From Segatella baroniae DSM 16972 = JCM 13447 (GTDB lineage: Bacteria; Bacteroidota; Bacteroidia; Bacteroidales; Bacteroidaceae): DNA of 64,000 nucleotides. The stretch's first letter is position 1. The number at the start of each line of letters is the position of its first letter. Below are positions 16,656-25,570 of this stretch, one piece after another. The notes under the pieces are model-generated. The model saw only the letters and a list, made by a program, of their open reading frames with translations. It did no database searches and was not told the origin of the DNA. Made by a program: the position numbers and the translations under genes. The stretch lies in NCBI RefSeq assembly GCF_000426585.1, contig NZ_AUFQ01000002.1, positions 266,357 through 330,356 on the forward strand, given 5' to 3'.

Positions 16656-18179
16656 TCAGTCCTTGCGCAGGCGTGCGATGGGAATGCCCATCTGCTCGCG
16701 GTACTTGGCCACCGTGCGCCTTGCCACGGGGTAGCCCAGCTTCTTCATCTCGCGCGCCAGGGCCTCGTCGCTCAGCGGCCGCGCCGCGTCTTCCTTGCCG
16801 ATCATCTCCTTCAGGGCCAGTTTGATTTTGCGGGTGGACGTCTCCTCGCCACTGCCCGTGTCGTAGCCGTCGGTGAAGAAGAAGCGCAGGGGGAACGTTC
16901 CCCATCGTGTCTGCACGTATTTCACATTGCTCACGCGGCTGATGGTCGAGATGTCGAGTCCTGTCTTCTCGGCGATGTCTTTCAGAATCATAGGTTTCAG
17001 GTCGGCTTCGTCACCGTCGGTGAAGAACCGGTGCTGCCATGCGATGATGGCCTTCATGGTCACGTACATCGTGTGGCGGCGCTGTCGGATGGCGTCGATG
17101 AAGTTTCGCGCCTTGTCCACCTTGTCGCGGGCGTAAACGAAGGCCTCCCTGTCCTGCCGGTTCAGCTTTTCCTTGCGCTCCTTGTAGTCGTCCACCAGCT
17201 TCGTGAACGAGGACGAGACAGTCAGGTCGGGCAGTCCGCCGTTGTTCATAGAGAAAGTCACGGTGCCGTCGTCGGCCGTGTCGACGATGAAGTCGGGCGT
17301 TATCTGTTGCAGGCTGCGGCCGACGGTCTCGCCCATGGCGGCCCCCGGCTTCGGGTTGAGCCGCTTGATTTCCTCCTTCAGGGCCTCCACGGTGGCGTCG
17401 GTCAGCTGCAGTTGTTCCTGAATGCGTCCCCACCGCTTGCGCGTGAAGTCGTCGAAGCAGTTGGCGATGACGTCGCGCATGAGGCTTGTCAGCCGTCCGG
17501 ATTGTCCTTTTTCCTTTTCTTCGTCGCGCATGCGGTCGATTTGCAGCAGCAGACATTCCTGCAAGGAGCGTGCGCCAATGCCCGCGGGGTCGAACGTCTG
17601 GAGCTTCCGGAGCACCTCTTCGATGGTCGCCACGCTCACGTCGATGTTCTGGTAGATGGCCAGTTCGTCGCAAATCGTGTCGAGATCCTTGCGCAGCAGC
17701 CCGTCGTCGTCCAGGCTTCCGATGATATATTCCATGATGTGCTCCTTCTGGGGCGTCAGCTCCAGTTCGCCCATCTGCTCCTTCAACTTGTCGTAGAACG
17801 ACACCGTGTCGCCGTAGACGATTTCCTCGTAGTCGGCGTTCTGCCGCTGGTTCCAGTGTGTGTCGGGCATTTGGTCGTCGTAGCCGATACTCTCCAGCGC
17901 GTCGTCGAGGGCGTCCTGGCGTTCCTCGCGCTCGTTCTCCGCCTCGAAACCTTCGGGTTCGTCGCCCGCCACGCTGCCGTCGTCGCGCAGGTCGGGCATG
18001 TCATCCTCCCCCTCGTCGGCCTTTTCCAGTGCGGGATTGTCGTCGAGCTGGGCGTTCACGTTCTCCTCCAATTCGTTGATGGGCATTTCGAGCAGGTGAA
18101 CCACCAGCATTTGCTGCTGCGAAAGGCGTTGCAGCTGCGCCAGTTTCTGCTCTTGGATCTGTATGAGTTTCTGTGCCAT
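16656..18179 (-). CDS. rpoN: RNA polymerase sigma-54 factor
   Basis: 507 residues. Region I (1-50) is Gln/Leu rich: LIQIQEQKLAQLQRLSQQQM, the activator-interaction part. An acidic region II follows (about 60-120). The core-binding and helix-turn-helix domains come next, and the RpoN box ARRTVAKYREQMGIP near residue 490 recognises the -24 element. Transcription from its promoters needs bEBP-type activators, none of which is visible in this window. It is preceded 8 bp upstream by a conserved hypothetical gene and followed by the PAP2-like, purE and ispG genes. Confidence 0.96.
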   Translation of the reverse strand: MAQKLIQIQEQKLAQLQRLSQQQMLVVHLLEMPINELEENVNAQLDDNPALEKADEGEDDMPDLRDDGSVAGDEPEGFEAENEREERQDALDDALESIGYDDQMPDTHWNQRQNADYEEIVYGDTVSFYDKLKEQMGELELTPQKEHIMEYIIGSLDDDGLLRKDLDTICDELAIYQNIDVSVATIEEVLRKLQTFDPAGIGARSLQECLLLQIDRMRDEEKEKGQSGRLTSLMRDVIANCFDDFTRKRWGRIQEQLQLTDATVEALKEEIKRLNPKPGAAMGETVGRSLQQITPDFIVDTADDGTVTFSMNNGGLPDLTVSSSFTKLVDDYKERKEKLNRQDREAFVYARDKVDKARNFIDAIRQRRHTMYVTMKAIIAWQHRFFTDGDEADLKPMILKDIAEKTGLDISTISRVSNVKYVQTRWGTFPLRFFFTDGYDTGSGEETSTRKIKLALKEMIGKEDAARPLSDEALAREMKKLGYPVARRTVAKYREQMGIPIARLRKD

Positions 18180-18187
18180 GCGTTCCG

Positions 18188-18838
18188 TTATTTGAAATAA
18201 TCCTTCAGTTGGGCCGCCAGTGCCGCCAGCGTTTCGGGGTTGTCGTTGCCATAGCGTTGCCAGATGTCGCGGCAGGCGGGCAGCAATGGGTCGGCCGCAA
18301 GGTCGCCGCGGTTGAGATAAGGGTCGCAGAATTGAAACACCTCCATCACGTTGACGATGAGCGCGGCGGGTATTTTCAGCAGCCGGGCCTCCTCTTGTAT
18401 CTCCGAAGTGCCCGCAACCATCGTCAGGGGCGTGAGCCGGAAGTAGAGGTCGAGGATGCGGATGAGCATGACGGGGGTGAGCAGTGGTTGCCGCGGGAGT
18501 GGCTTGAAGTCCTTTTCAAACGTCTCGTGGATGTCCACTCCCTCATAGAATCCGTCGGCATTGCCGTAGCCTTTCATCCGCCTCACGCGCTTGGCCTCGC
18601 GGCTGAGGCGGCTGTGGTGGTCGGCATAGGTGTCCCAAAGCAGTTGCATGCTGGGCGTGTCCTTTCTGCGGATGCGGAAAAGCTGCTGGTAGATATATAC
18701 GGGCTCAATGTGAAGCTCAAGACTCAAGTCGATCAAAGGTTTGGAATATAAAGCCTTGACGCCTACCGGTTTTTTCATATAGAGTTGCATCAGCAAAATC
18801 CAATACTCCTCTTGCCATAAAGAAAGTGTAACCATCAT
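18188..18838 (-). CDS. Conserved hypothetical protein upstream of rpoN
   Basis: 216 residues from the ATG at 18838 (MMVTLSLWQEEYW; a second ATG at 18835 or the later MKKPVG are alternatives). The frame stays open to 18955, but a TATCTTTG promoter element at 18867-18860 makes the longer start unlikely. The protein is soluble, mixed alpha-rich and basic in the middle (SREAKRVRRMKGY), with a conserved-looking DGFYEGVDIHETFEKDFKPL segment. I do not recognise a domain. The 8-bp gap to rpoN suggests co-translation. Confidence 0.7.
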   Translation of the reverse strand: MMVTLSLWQEEYWILLMQLYMKKPVGVKALYSKPLIDLSLELHIEPVYIYQQLFRIRRKDTPSMQLLWDTYADHHSRLSREAKRVRRMKGYGNADGFYEGVDIHETFEKDFKPLPRQPLLTPVMLIRILDLYFRLTPLTMVAGTSEIQEEARLLKIPAALIVNVMEVFQFCDPYLNRGDLAADPLLPACRDIWQRYGNDNPETLAALAAQLKDYFK

Positions 18839-18859
18839 GAGAATGAGATACGTTTGATG

Positions 18860-18867
18860 CAAAGATA
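18860..18867 (-). promoter_or_regulatory. Probable -7 element (TATCTTTG) for the hypothetical-rpoN-PAP2-purE-ispG operon
   Basis: TATCTTTG on the minus strand, 22 bp before the chosen start. No TTTG lies at the right -33 distance, so the promoter call is tentative. A second TATCTTTG-like site lies near 18930. Confidence 0.4.
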
Positions 18868-19167
18868 GTGCAAGTGAGCGCAGAGAGAGTTTGCTCTCAA
18901 TCTGCCGAGCGCCGCCTATCTTATGCAAAGATACGCCAAATGCGTGATATTCCAAAGCGAAAGCACCACTTTTGTGGAGAGGAAAAAGGGAAATTACCGT
19001 AATCTACGGACAGGGGAATCCCGTCAGCAAGACCTTCGACGGCAAGCTCGGCCTATGGCGAAGTCCCTTCTGACGCCGGGCATTCATCGACAGGAAGATA
19101 AAAAACCGACAATGATGGTTGGTTTTTGTCAAATAATGCTATCTTTGCAGCATTAAATGTTTATTGA

Positions 19168-20049
19168 ATGAAAGATATATGTTGTATAGGGCATGTCACG
19201 CGCGATAGAATCGTGACGCCGGAAAAGACCGTCTACATGCCCGGTGGAACTGCATACTACATGGCCTACGGGATGAATCAGCTGCCTCCGAAGGTTTCGT
19301 TCCAGTTGTTGACGAAGGTGGGAGAGGACCAGCGCGGTGAAATCGACAAGATGCGGCAGGCCGGCATCGACGTGGTGTGCCACGACAGCGCGCATACCGT
19401 GTTTTTCGAGAATCGCTACGGGCGCAACTCCGACCGCCGCACGCAGCGTGTCTTGGCCAAGGCCGACCCCTTTACGATGGATGAATTGGCGCCGTTGCAG
19501 GCCCGCGTCTTTCATTTGGGTTCGCTGCTGACCGACGATTTCTCGCCCGAGGTGGTGGCGTCGCTGGCCGAGCGGGGACGCGTTTCCATCGACGTGCAGG
19601 GCTTTCTGCGTGAGGTGAGGGGCGAAAGCGTGCGTCCCGTCAACTGGAAACACAAGCATGAAATCCTGCATTACACCCATATGCTGAAACTGAACGAGCA
19701 CGAAATGGTGGCCATCGGCGGCAGTCGAGACCCGCGCGAACTGTCGCGCGAACTGGCAGCGATGGGTGTCCGCGAAGTCATCATTACGCTGGGCAGCTAC
19801 GGTTCGTTCATCTATGCGGGTGACAAGTTCTACCAGATTCCCGCCTACAAGCCGTCGGCACGCACCGACGCCACCGGTTGCGGCGACACGTTCTCCACCG
19901 GTTATCTCTACATGCGCCTGCAAGGGGCCGACTGTATGGAAGCCGGCAAGTTCGCCGCGGCCATGTGTACCCTCAAGCTGGAGCACAACGGCCCATTCGA
20001 CGGTACGATGGAAGACATCGAACGCGTGGCGGGGCAGTCCTTCCGGTAG
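19168..20049 (+). CDS. PfkB-family carbohydrate/nucleoside kinase
   Basis: 293 residues of ribokinase fold. The N-terminal ICCIGHVTRDRIV and the glycine-rich PGGTAYYMAYG are the sugar-binding part. The C-terminal signature is TDATGCGDTFSTGYL, with Asp240 as the likely catalytic base. The usual GAGD anion hole is GCGD here. A TATCTTTG box at 19140-19147 gives a plausible promoter 20 bp upstream. It stands alone; the following gap leads to a tRNA. The substrate cannot be assigned; a sugar or nucleoside is typical of the family. Confidence 0.85.
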   Translation: MKDICCIGHVTRDRIVTPEKTVYMPGGTAYYMAYGMNQLPPKVSFQLLTKVGEDQRGEIDKMRQAGIDVVCHDSAHTVFFENRYGRNSDRRTQRVLAKADPFTMDELAPLQARVFHLGSLLTDDFSPEVVASLAERGRVSIDVQGFLREVRGESVRPVNWKHKHEILHYTHMLKLNEHEMVAIGGSRDPRELSRELAAMGVREVIITLGSYGSFIYAGDKFYQIPAYKPSARTDATGCGDTFSTGYLYMRLQGADCMEAGKFAAAMCTLKLEHNGPFDGTMEDIERVAGQSFR

Positions 20050-20367
20050 CCTTTCGCGACCGGAAACTACGACGGCATTCGTCTTGACGCGACGTGGAGA
20101 TTCCGGCGGCATGCGCCGCATCGCAGCGTCGGACGTTTTCCGTCGTTTGCGTTGTCGTCTTCTGACTTTCCGTTTGCAATGTGCACATATTCAGGGCACA
20201 AGGACGTGAAAATCTGCAACGTGTGCAGTTCCGCGATTCCTTTGCATGCGCATGGTGCGCCTCGTCGTACATCTCGGCAGAGGGTGGCGATGGTGGCGTC
20301 AAGTGCATGGCCGGCACGCTTGAAGCGTAACGTTCATATTTGTATTTTTGTTTGTGGTTATTCAAAT

Positions 20368-20457
20368 ATGCAAGAGTAGCCGCGTTTTTTGGCTATCATG
20401 CAAGGGTATCAGCATTCTTTTGCTGTCATGCAAGAGTAGCCGCGTTTTTTGGCCATA
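20368..20457. repeat. Three tandem 30-bp hairpin-forming units
   Basis: Units at 20368-20397, 20398-20427 and 20428-20457, each starting ATGCAAG. Units 1 and 3 contain TAGCC or AGCC ... GGCTA or GGCC; the middle unit instead pairs CAGCA with TGCTG. The hairpin is kept although its sequence changed. Otherwise the 20050-20500 gap shows no gene. Confidence 0.6.
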
Positions 20458-20500
20458 TTGTCACTTGAAATGTCGGATGTCCCCAATTTGTTGCAAAATA

Positions 20501-20532
20501 TTTGGTCAGTTGCTTCAAATGTCGTATCTTTG
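20501..20532 (+). promoter_or_regulatory. Promoter of the CAU tRNA gene
   Basis: TTTG at 20501-20504, a 20-bp spacer and TATCTTTG at 20525-20532, 32 bp before the tRNA. It matches the Bacteroidetes consensus. Confidence 0.75.
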
Positions 20533-20564
20533 CCGCATAAAACTTATCCCACGAGGCGTAAGTT

Positions 20565-20638
20565 GGACTTGTAGCTCAGTTGGTTAGAGCAACAGACTCA
20601 TAATCTGGAGGTCCCTGGTTCAAGCCCAGGCTGGTCCA
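20565..20638 (+). tRNA. tRNA with CAU anticodon (elongator Met, possibly Ile2)
   Basis: 74 nt, starting GGACTTGTAGCTCAGTTGG and ending CTGGTCCA. The acceptor stem pairs except for a U-U at the sixth position. The D-arm GCTC...GAGC, an anticodon loop CTCATAA and the T-arm CCTGG-TTCAAGC-CCAGG are all present. The CAU anticodon alone cannot separate elongator tRNA-Met from lysidine-modified tRNA-Ile; it is not the initiator type, since no GGG/CCC anticodon stem is present. CCA is not encoded in full. Confidence 0.93.
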
Positions 20639-20643
20639 CACTG

Positions 20644-20688
20644 AAACTCCTATAAGCAAAATGCTTATGGGAGTTTTTCTTTTTTCCT
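20644..20688 (+). terminator. Intrinsic terminator after the CAU tRNA
   Basis: A 14-bp stem (AAACTCCTATAAGC with GCTTATGGGAGTTT, one G-U) around a short A-rich loop, followed by TTCTTTTTT. It ends the single-tRNA transcript. The next 270 bp are AT-rich, with a weak 30-bp direct repeat (ATATGATTATG at about 20850 and 20880) and no gene. Confidence 0.85.
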
Positions 20689-20956
20689 ATAGTTTATGAT
20701 TCATTTAAAGCAGAAGTACTAAAGAGTAAACAAAAAAGGATGGTACATATAATGTGAAGATTAGAATGACCCACAATAGAGTGGTCAAAGGGATATCTAC
20801 CAATATTTGTTAGGCAAGAAGATTTAACCAAAACATTCACATCAAAGAATATGATTATGCAGTCTGAAAATAAAAGAAATATGATTATGGAATCTGAAAA
20901 CAGAATCGTAAGCAACCGACTGGTTGTATTTCGCACCAAAGCTGGAGAAGCATATA

Positions 20957-21631
20957 TCAATGGTCTGCATCGGGTTTGACACATTTGAAAATCAGTATGG
21001 AACGTTCGTTTCTTATTTCCACGTTTGCTCCAAATAAAGAACGCAGTTTGTCTTCGGTCTGCCGTCGCGTATAATGGGGAGGGATGAACAGCCCCCGTTT
21101 GTCCAAAACCTTTCGCACAAACCAGTCGGCGGGCCTACGTTCTCCCTTGATGTAAAAACATCCGCAAAATGTGCCGCCGGGGTTGAGAACCCGGAAGACC
21201 TCGGCAAAGGCCCGTTCCTTTTCAGGGAAGACATGGAAACCATTCATCGAAAGCACGAGGTCGAAGTGTTCACTGGGGAAAGGCAAATCGCCTATGTCGC
21301 CTTGCCGCAGAGCGACATGCTTTATTCTCGCTTTGTCGAAGCGCGAACGCGCAATGTCGAGCATCTCCCGCGAGTAGTCCACCCCCGTAATCTCTGCATT
21401 TGTCATCTGACGGTATTTGTCGCAGGTAAAAACAGCCGTGCCCACAGGCACGTCCAGCATCGTACCACTAAAATTGTCTGGAATCATTTCCAGCACTTCT
21501 CGGGCTACGGCATTGTCGTCGGTTTTCCAAAGGCAGTGCATATACAGCCACGACCACCATTTGCGCCCTGTCATTACATCGTCGTAGCGATTCATCAATC
21601 GGGAATAGGAGTTCTTCTGTGTCATTTCCAT
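20957..21631 (-). CDS. Class I SAM-dependent methyltransferase (UbiE/Methyltransf_11 type)
   Basis: 224 residues (the ATG at 21625 is an alternative start). Motif I is GTMLDVPVGTAVFT, motif II is EITGVDYSREML, a post-II RQGDIGDLPFPSEHFDLVLSMNG follows, and motif III is RVLNPGGTFCGCFYI. The architecture fits small-molecule or quinone methyltransferases; the acceptor is unknown. It stands alone on the minus strand between the tRNA and the P-ATPase. A TATATTTG box at 21725-21718 may be its -7 element. Confidence 0.87.
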   Translation of the reverse strand: MEMTQKNSYSRLMNRYDDVMTGRKWWSWLYMHCLWKTDDNAVAREVLEMIPDNFSGTMLDVPVGTAVFTCDKYRQMTNAEITGVDYSREMLDIARSRFDKARIKHVALRQGDIGDLPFPSEHFDLVLSMNGFHVFPEKERAFAEVFRVLNPGGTFCGCFYIKGERRPADWFVRKVLDKRGLFIPPHYTRRQTEDKLRSLFGANVEIRNERSILIFKCVKPDADH

Positions 21632-21890
21632 TGAGTGAGGTTCTAAAAAATAATGCTTGCGCGTGCCTTGCTTCTGCTTGGCCGATATGGCGATGCGAAG
21701 ATGGATGAAGTTGATGGCAAATATATATCCGTATGCTCAAAATAAGCGAACGAAGGTTTGTTTTTTTGTTTCAAAACCGTCTTTTTACCTAAAAGTAGGT
21801 ATGTTGCACAGGCTGTTTCTCATTCCATCAGCAAGCGGAAGGCGGCTCTTGCCCAAAAACGGCGCACTTGGCGTTAAATAATATTGATTG

Positions 21891-21922
21891 ATTGCGGCTT
21901 CATGGCTTTTTGTGTAATTTTG
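21891..21922 (+). promoter_or_regulatory. Promoter of the P-type ATPase-ribF unit
   Basis: TAATTTTG at 21915-21922, with ATTG at 21891-21894 20 bp upstream as a degenerate -33 box. It leaves a leader of about 55 nt to the ATG at 21984. Confidence 0.55.
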
Positions 21923-21983
21923 CAATGTTAAAAGAAAGTAGGTGAGTCTGTCACCCCTCCTATTCCTTTTATATCATTTTTCT

Positions 21984-24569
21984 ATGACAGAGAACACTTC
22001 AGGTAACCATTCTTTGGCGGGACTGTCCGACGAACAGGTCGCCGCCAGCAGGGCACGGCACGGCGAAAACGTGCTGACACCGCCCAAGAAGACATCCCTA
22101 TGGACGCTTTATCTCGACAAATACAACGACCCCATCATCCGGATACTTCTTGTGGCGGCGGCGATTTCGCTTGTATTCGCCTTCATCGAACAGGATTTCG
22201 TCGAGACGATCGGCATTTTCCTGGCCATCGTTTTCGCCACCACCGTGGGCTTCTATTTCGAGCGCGACGCCGCCAGGAAGTTCAACATGCTCACGGCCAT
22301 GGACGACGACCAACAGGTGAAGGTGCGCCGGGGCGGCCGTGTGGTTGAAATCAGACGGCGCGACGTGGTCGTGGGCGACATCGTCCTGATAGAGACGGGC
22401 GACGAGGTGCCCGCCGACGGACGCCTGGCGCAGGCCACCGACTTGCAGATTGACGAGTCGTCGCTCACGGGCGAACCCATCGCCGACAAACGCGTACAGG
22501 TCGATGAGGCCGAAACCGACGCGGCCGACGGGGCCACTTATTCGGTCGACATGGTGCTGCGGTCGACGATGGTGATGGCGGGGCGGGGCGAATACGTCGT
22601 GACGGCCGTCGGCGACGCCACCGAGATAGGGCAGGTGGCCCGCAAGTCGACCGAGATGACGGCCGTGAAGACGCCGCTCAACGTGCAGCTCGACAAGTTG
22701 GCCGTCATGATTTCAAAGGTGGGGGCGGGCGTGGCCATCGCCGCCTTCGTCCTTTTCCTGGGCCATGACATCCTGACCGACAGCCTCTGGCACACACGCG
22801 ACTACATGCACATGGCCCAGATGGTGCTCAAATACTTCATGATGGCCGTGACGCTCATCGTGATGGCCGTGCCCGAAGGGCTGCCGATGGCTGTCACGCT
22901 GGCCCTGGCGCTCAACATGCGGCGCATGCTCAAGTCGAACAACCTGGTCAGAAAACTGCACGCGTGCGAGACCATGGGGGCCGTGACGGTCATCTGCACC
23001 GACAAGACCGGCACGCTGACGCAGAACCGGATGCGTGTGGCGCAACCTGCCGCAGCCACTGCCGCAGCAGACCCGTTGCTCGACATCGCCATCGCGCTCA
23101 ACTCCACGGCCGAACTCAATGGGCAGGAGGTCATCGGCAACCCCACCGAGGGCGCGCTGTTGCTGTGGCTCCAAGACCGTGGCGTCGACTACCGCGTCCT
23201 GCGGCGGCGTTACGAGCCGACAGCCCGCGAGCCGTTTTCCACCGAACGTAAGTATATGTCGACCACAGTCATGGTCGACGGCACGGCGCACCGCTTTGTG
23301 AAGGGCGCGCCGGAAATCGTGATGGACATGTGCGCCATGCCGCCCGAAGAGCGGACGGCCATCGAGCAGAGGCTTTCAGCCTATCAGCGGCAGGCCATGC
23401 GCACGCTGGCCTTCGCCGTGGACGGCCGCTTCCAGCAGGTGTTTGCCATCAGCGACCCCGTCCGCGAGGAGGTTCTCGCCGCCATCCGCCGGTGCCACGA
23501 CGCCGGGATAGAGGTGAAAATCGTCACCGGAGACACCGCCGCCACGGCCGCGGAGATAGGAAGACAGATTGGCGTCGTCGGCAAAGAAGAGCTGTCCACC
23601 AACCCCCACCATCCCGAAGACACCCTAATCACCGGCCCCGCTTGGGCTGCGCTCTCCGACGAGGACGCGTTCCGGCTGGCCCCCTCCATCAAGGTGATGA
23701 GCCGCGCCCGTCCGTCGGACAAGCAGCGGCTGGTGGAAATGCTGCAACGGCACGGCGAAATCGTAGCCGTGACGGGCGACGGCACCAACGACGCGCCCGC
23801 CCTGCATCATGCCCACGTGGGTCTGTCGCTCGGTTCGGGCACCAGCGTGGCCAAGGAGGCCAGCGACATGACGCTGCTCGACGACTCCTTCGGCTCCATT
23901 GTCAATGCCGTCATGTGGGGACGCTCCCTCTACAAGAACATCCAGCGGTTTCTTTACTTCCAACTCGTCGTCAACCTGACGGCCCTGCTGCTCGTGTTGG
24001 CCGGTTCGTTGGTGGGCACCGAACTGCCACTGACCGTGACGCAGATTCTCTGGGTCAACCTCATCATGGACACTTTCGCGGCCATGGCCCTGGCGTCGCT
24101 GCCCCCTTCGCGCGAGGTTATGGGTGAAGCGCCCCGCAACACGGCCGATTTCATTCTCTCGAAGGCCATGTTCCGTGGCATTGTCTTCACGGGAGCGGCG
24201 TTCTTCGTGGTGCTGTTGGCCTTTCTCATCTATTGCGAACGGATACTTCCGGGCGGCATGGGCACCCATGAACTGACCCTCTTCTTCACCACTTTCGTCA
24301 TGTTGCAGTTCTGGAACCTGTTCAACGCGAAATGCCTGGGCGGCCACCACTCGGCTTTCAGACGGCTGTGGACCGACCGCGGCCTGCTCTTCGTGCTGCT
24401 CATCATCCTTGGCGGCCAGTGGCTCATCGTCGAATTTGGCGGCAGAATGTTCCGTACCGACGGCATGTCGGCCCGCGAATGGCTCATGGTCGTGGGCGCC
24501 ACGTCGGCCGTGTTGTGGCTGGGCGAGGCCTATCGTGGCGTCTGCCGGCTTCTGGAGAGGAAACGATAA
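21984..24569 (+). CDS. Calcium-translocating P-type ATPase (P2B-like)
   Basis: 861 residues from MTENTSGNHSLAGLSDEQV; an in-frame codon at 21942 is upstream of the likely start. Order of parts: N-terminal cation-ATPase domain; TM1-2; A domain with DESSLTGEP; TM4 with VPEGLPMAVTLAL (ion site); phosphorylation motif CTDKTGTLTQ (Asp340); nucleotide domain with FVKGAPE; hinge TGDGTNDAPAL; and a C-terminal block of six TM helices. The PEGLP motif and overall length match PMCA/SERCA-like calcium pumps. It should export Ca2+ across the inner membrane. ribF follows after 5 bp. Confidence 0.92.
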   Translation: MTENTSGNHSLAGLSDEQVAASRARHGENVLTPPKKTSLWTLYLDKYNDPIIRILLVAAAISLVFAFIEQDFVETIGIFLAIVFATTVGFYFERDAARKFNMLTAMDDDQQVKVRRGGRVVEIRRRDVVVGDIVLIETGDEVPADGRLAQATDLQIDESSLTGEPIADKRVQVDEAETDAADGATYSVDMVLRSTMVMAGRGEYVVTAVGDATEIGQVARKSTEMTAVKTPLNVQLDKLAVMISKVGAGVAIAAFVLFLGHDILTDSLWHTRDYMHMAQMVLKYFMMAVTLIVMAVPEGLPMAVTLALALNMRRMLKSNNLVRKLHACETMGAVTVICTDKTGTLTQNRMRVAQPAAATAAADPLLDIAIALNSTAELNGQEVIGNPTEGALLLWLQDRGVDYRVLRRRYEPTAREPFSTERKYMSTTVMVDGTAHRFVKGAPEIVMDMCAMPPEERTAIEQRLSAYQRQAMRTLAFAVDGRFQQVFAISDPVREEVLAAIRRCHDAGIEVKIVTGDTAATAAEIGRQIGVVGKEELSTNPHHPEDTLITGPAWAALSDEDAFRLAPSIKVMSRARPSDKQRLVEMLQRHGEIVAVTGDGTNDAPALHHAHVGLSLGSGTSVAKEASDMTLLDDSFGSIVNAVMWGRSLYKNIQRFLYFQLVVNLTALLLVLAGSLVGTELPLTVTQILWVNLIMDTFAAMALASLPPSREVMGEAPRNTADFILSKAMFRGIVFTGAAFFVVLLAFLIYCERILPGGMGTHELTLFFTTFVMLQFWNLFNAKCLGGHHSAFRRLWTDRGLLFVLLIILGGQWLIVEFGGRMFRTDGMSAREWLMVVGATSAVLWLGEAYRGVCRLLERKR

Positions 24570-24574
24570 AGCGT

Positions 24575-25516
24575 ATGGAAATCATCAAAGTCAACCCCGA
24601 CACGGGCAACCTGCCGCCCACGGTGGCCACCATCGGCTTCTTCGACGGCGTCCATCGCGGCCATCAATACCTCATCCGGAACATGGTGGAGGAGGCCCGG
24701 CTGAGCCACATGGTGTCGACCGTCATCACCTTCGACCGCCATCCCCGCCAAGTGCTGCAGAGCGACTACCAGCCCCGCCTGCTGACCCCGCTCGACAGCA
24801 AGCTGCTGCTGCTCTCCAAGACCGGTTGCGACCAGGCGGCCGTGCTCCCGTTCACCCGCGAGATGGCCGCGCTCTCGGCCCACGACTTCATGCGTCGGGT
24901 GCTGGTCGACAAGCTCAACGTGCGCAAACTCATCATCGGCTACGACAACCGCTTCGGCCACGACCGCACGGAAGGCTTCGACGACTACGTGCGCTACGGC
25001 CGCGAGATGGGCATGGAGGTCATCCGCAACCGGGCCTTCGCCATCGAAGGCGCGCATGTCAGTTCGTCGATGATACGGTCGTTGCTCGAAGAGGGCAGGG
25101 TCGACATGGGCCACCGGTGCCTGGGCTACCCCTATACGCTCTCGGGAAAGGTCGTCGGCGGCTATCGAAACGGCCGCAAACTGGGCTTTCCCACGGCCAA
25201 CATCGATGTTGCGGGGACATGCCAACTGATTCCCGAAGCGGGCGTCTATGCCGTGCGTGTCAGGCTGGAGCACAGCGTGGCGCAGCTGCCCGGCATGATG
25301 AACATCGGCGTCCGTCCCACCTTCGGAGGGCAGGCGCAGACGCTCGAAGTCCACATCTTCGACTTCGAAGACAATCTCTACGGGCGGCAGGTCATGGTGT
25401 CGTTCGTACAACGCATCCGTTCGGAGCGCAAGTTCGACAACCTGTTGCAGCTGACCGAACAGCTGAAGGCCGACCGCGCCAAGGCCGCCGAACTGCTGGG
25501 GCTGAAGGAGTTGTAG
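24575..25516 (+). CDS. ribF: Bifunctional riboflavin kinase / FMN adenylyltransferase
   Basis: 313 residues from the ATG at 24575, 5 bp after the P-ATPase stop. It makes FMN and FAD. The N-terminal nucleotidyltransferase half has TIGFFDGVHRGHQYL and the later SSSMIRSLLEEGRV. The C-terminal kinase half has GKVVGGYRNGRKLGFPTAN, with the PTAN metal motif, and NIGVRPTFGG. It is full length. A CPBP protease gene follows 54 bp downstream. Confidence 0.95.
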   Translation: MEIIKVNPDTGNLPPTVATIGFFDGVHRGHQYLIRNMVEEARLSHMVSTVITFDRHPRQVLQSDYQPRLLTPLDSKLLLLSKTGCDQAAVLPFTREMAALSAHDFMRRVLVDKLNVRKLIIGYDNRFGHDRTEGFDDYVRYGREMGMEVIRNRAFAIEGAHVSSSMIRSLLEEGRVDMGHRCLGYPYTLSGKVVGGYRNGRKLGFPTANIDVAGTCQLIPEAGVYAVRVRLEHSVAQLPGMMNIGVRPTFGGQAQTLEVHIFDFEDNLYGRQVMVSFVQRIRSERKFDNLLQLTEQLKADRAKAAELLGLKEL

Positions 25517-25570
25517 GCCCGGGCGGCGCGAATTGCGGCATGTTTATAGTTTAACGCAAATGAAATACGT

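Noticed and set aside
20694..20984. 96-codon minus-strand frame after the tRNA
   Set aside because: AT-rich intergenic DNA overlapping the methyltransferase end; no motif or plausible start.
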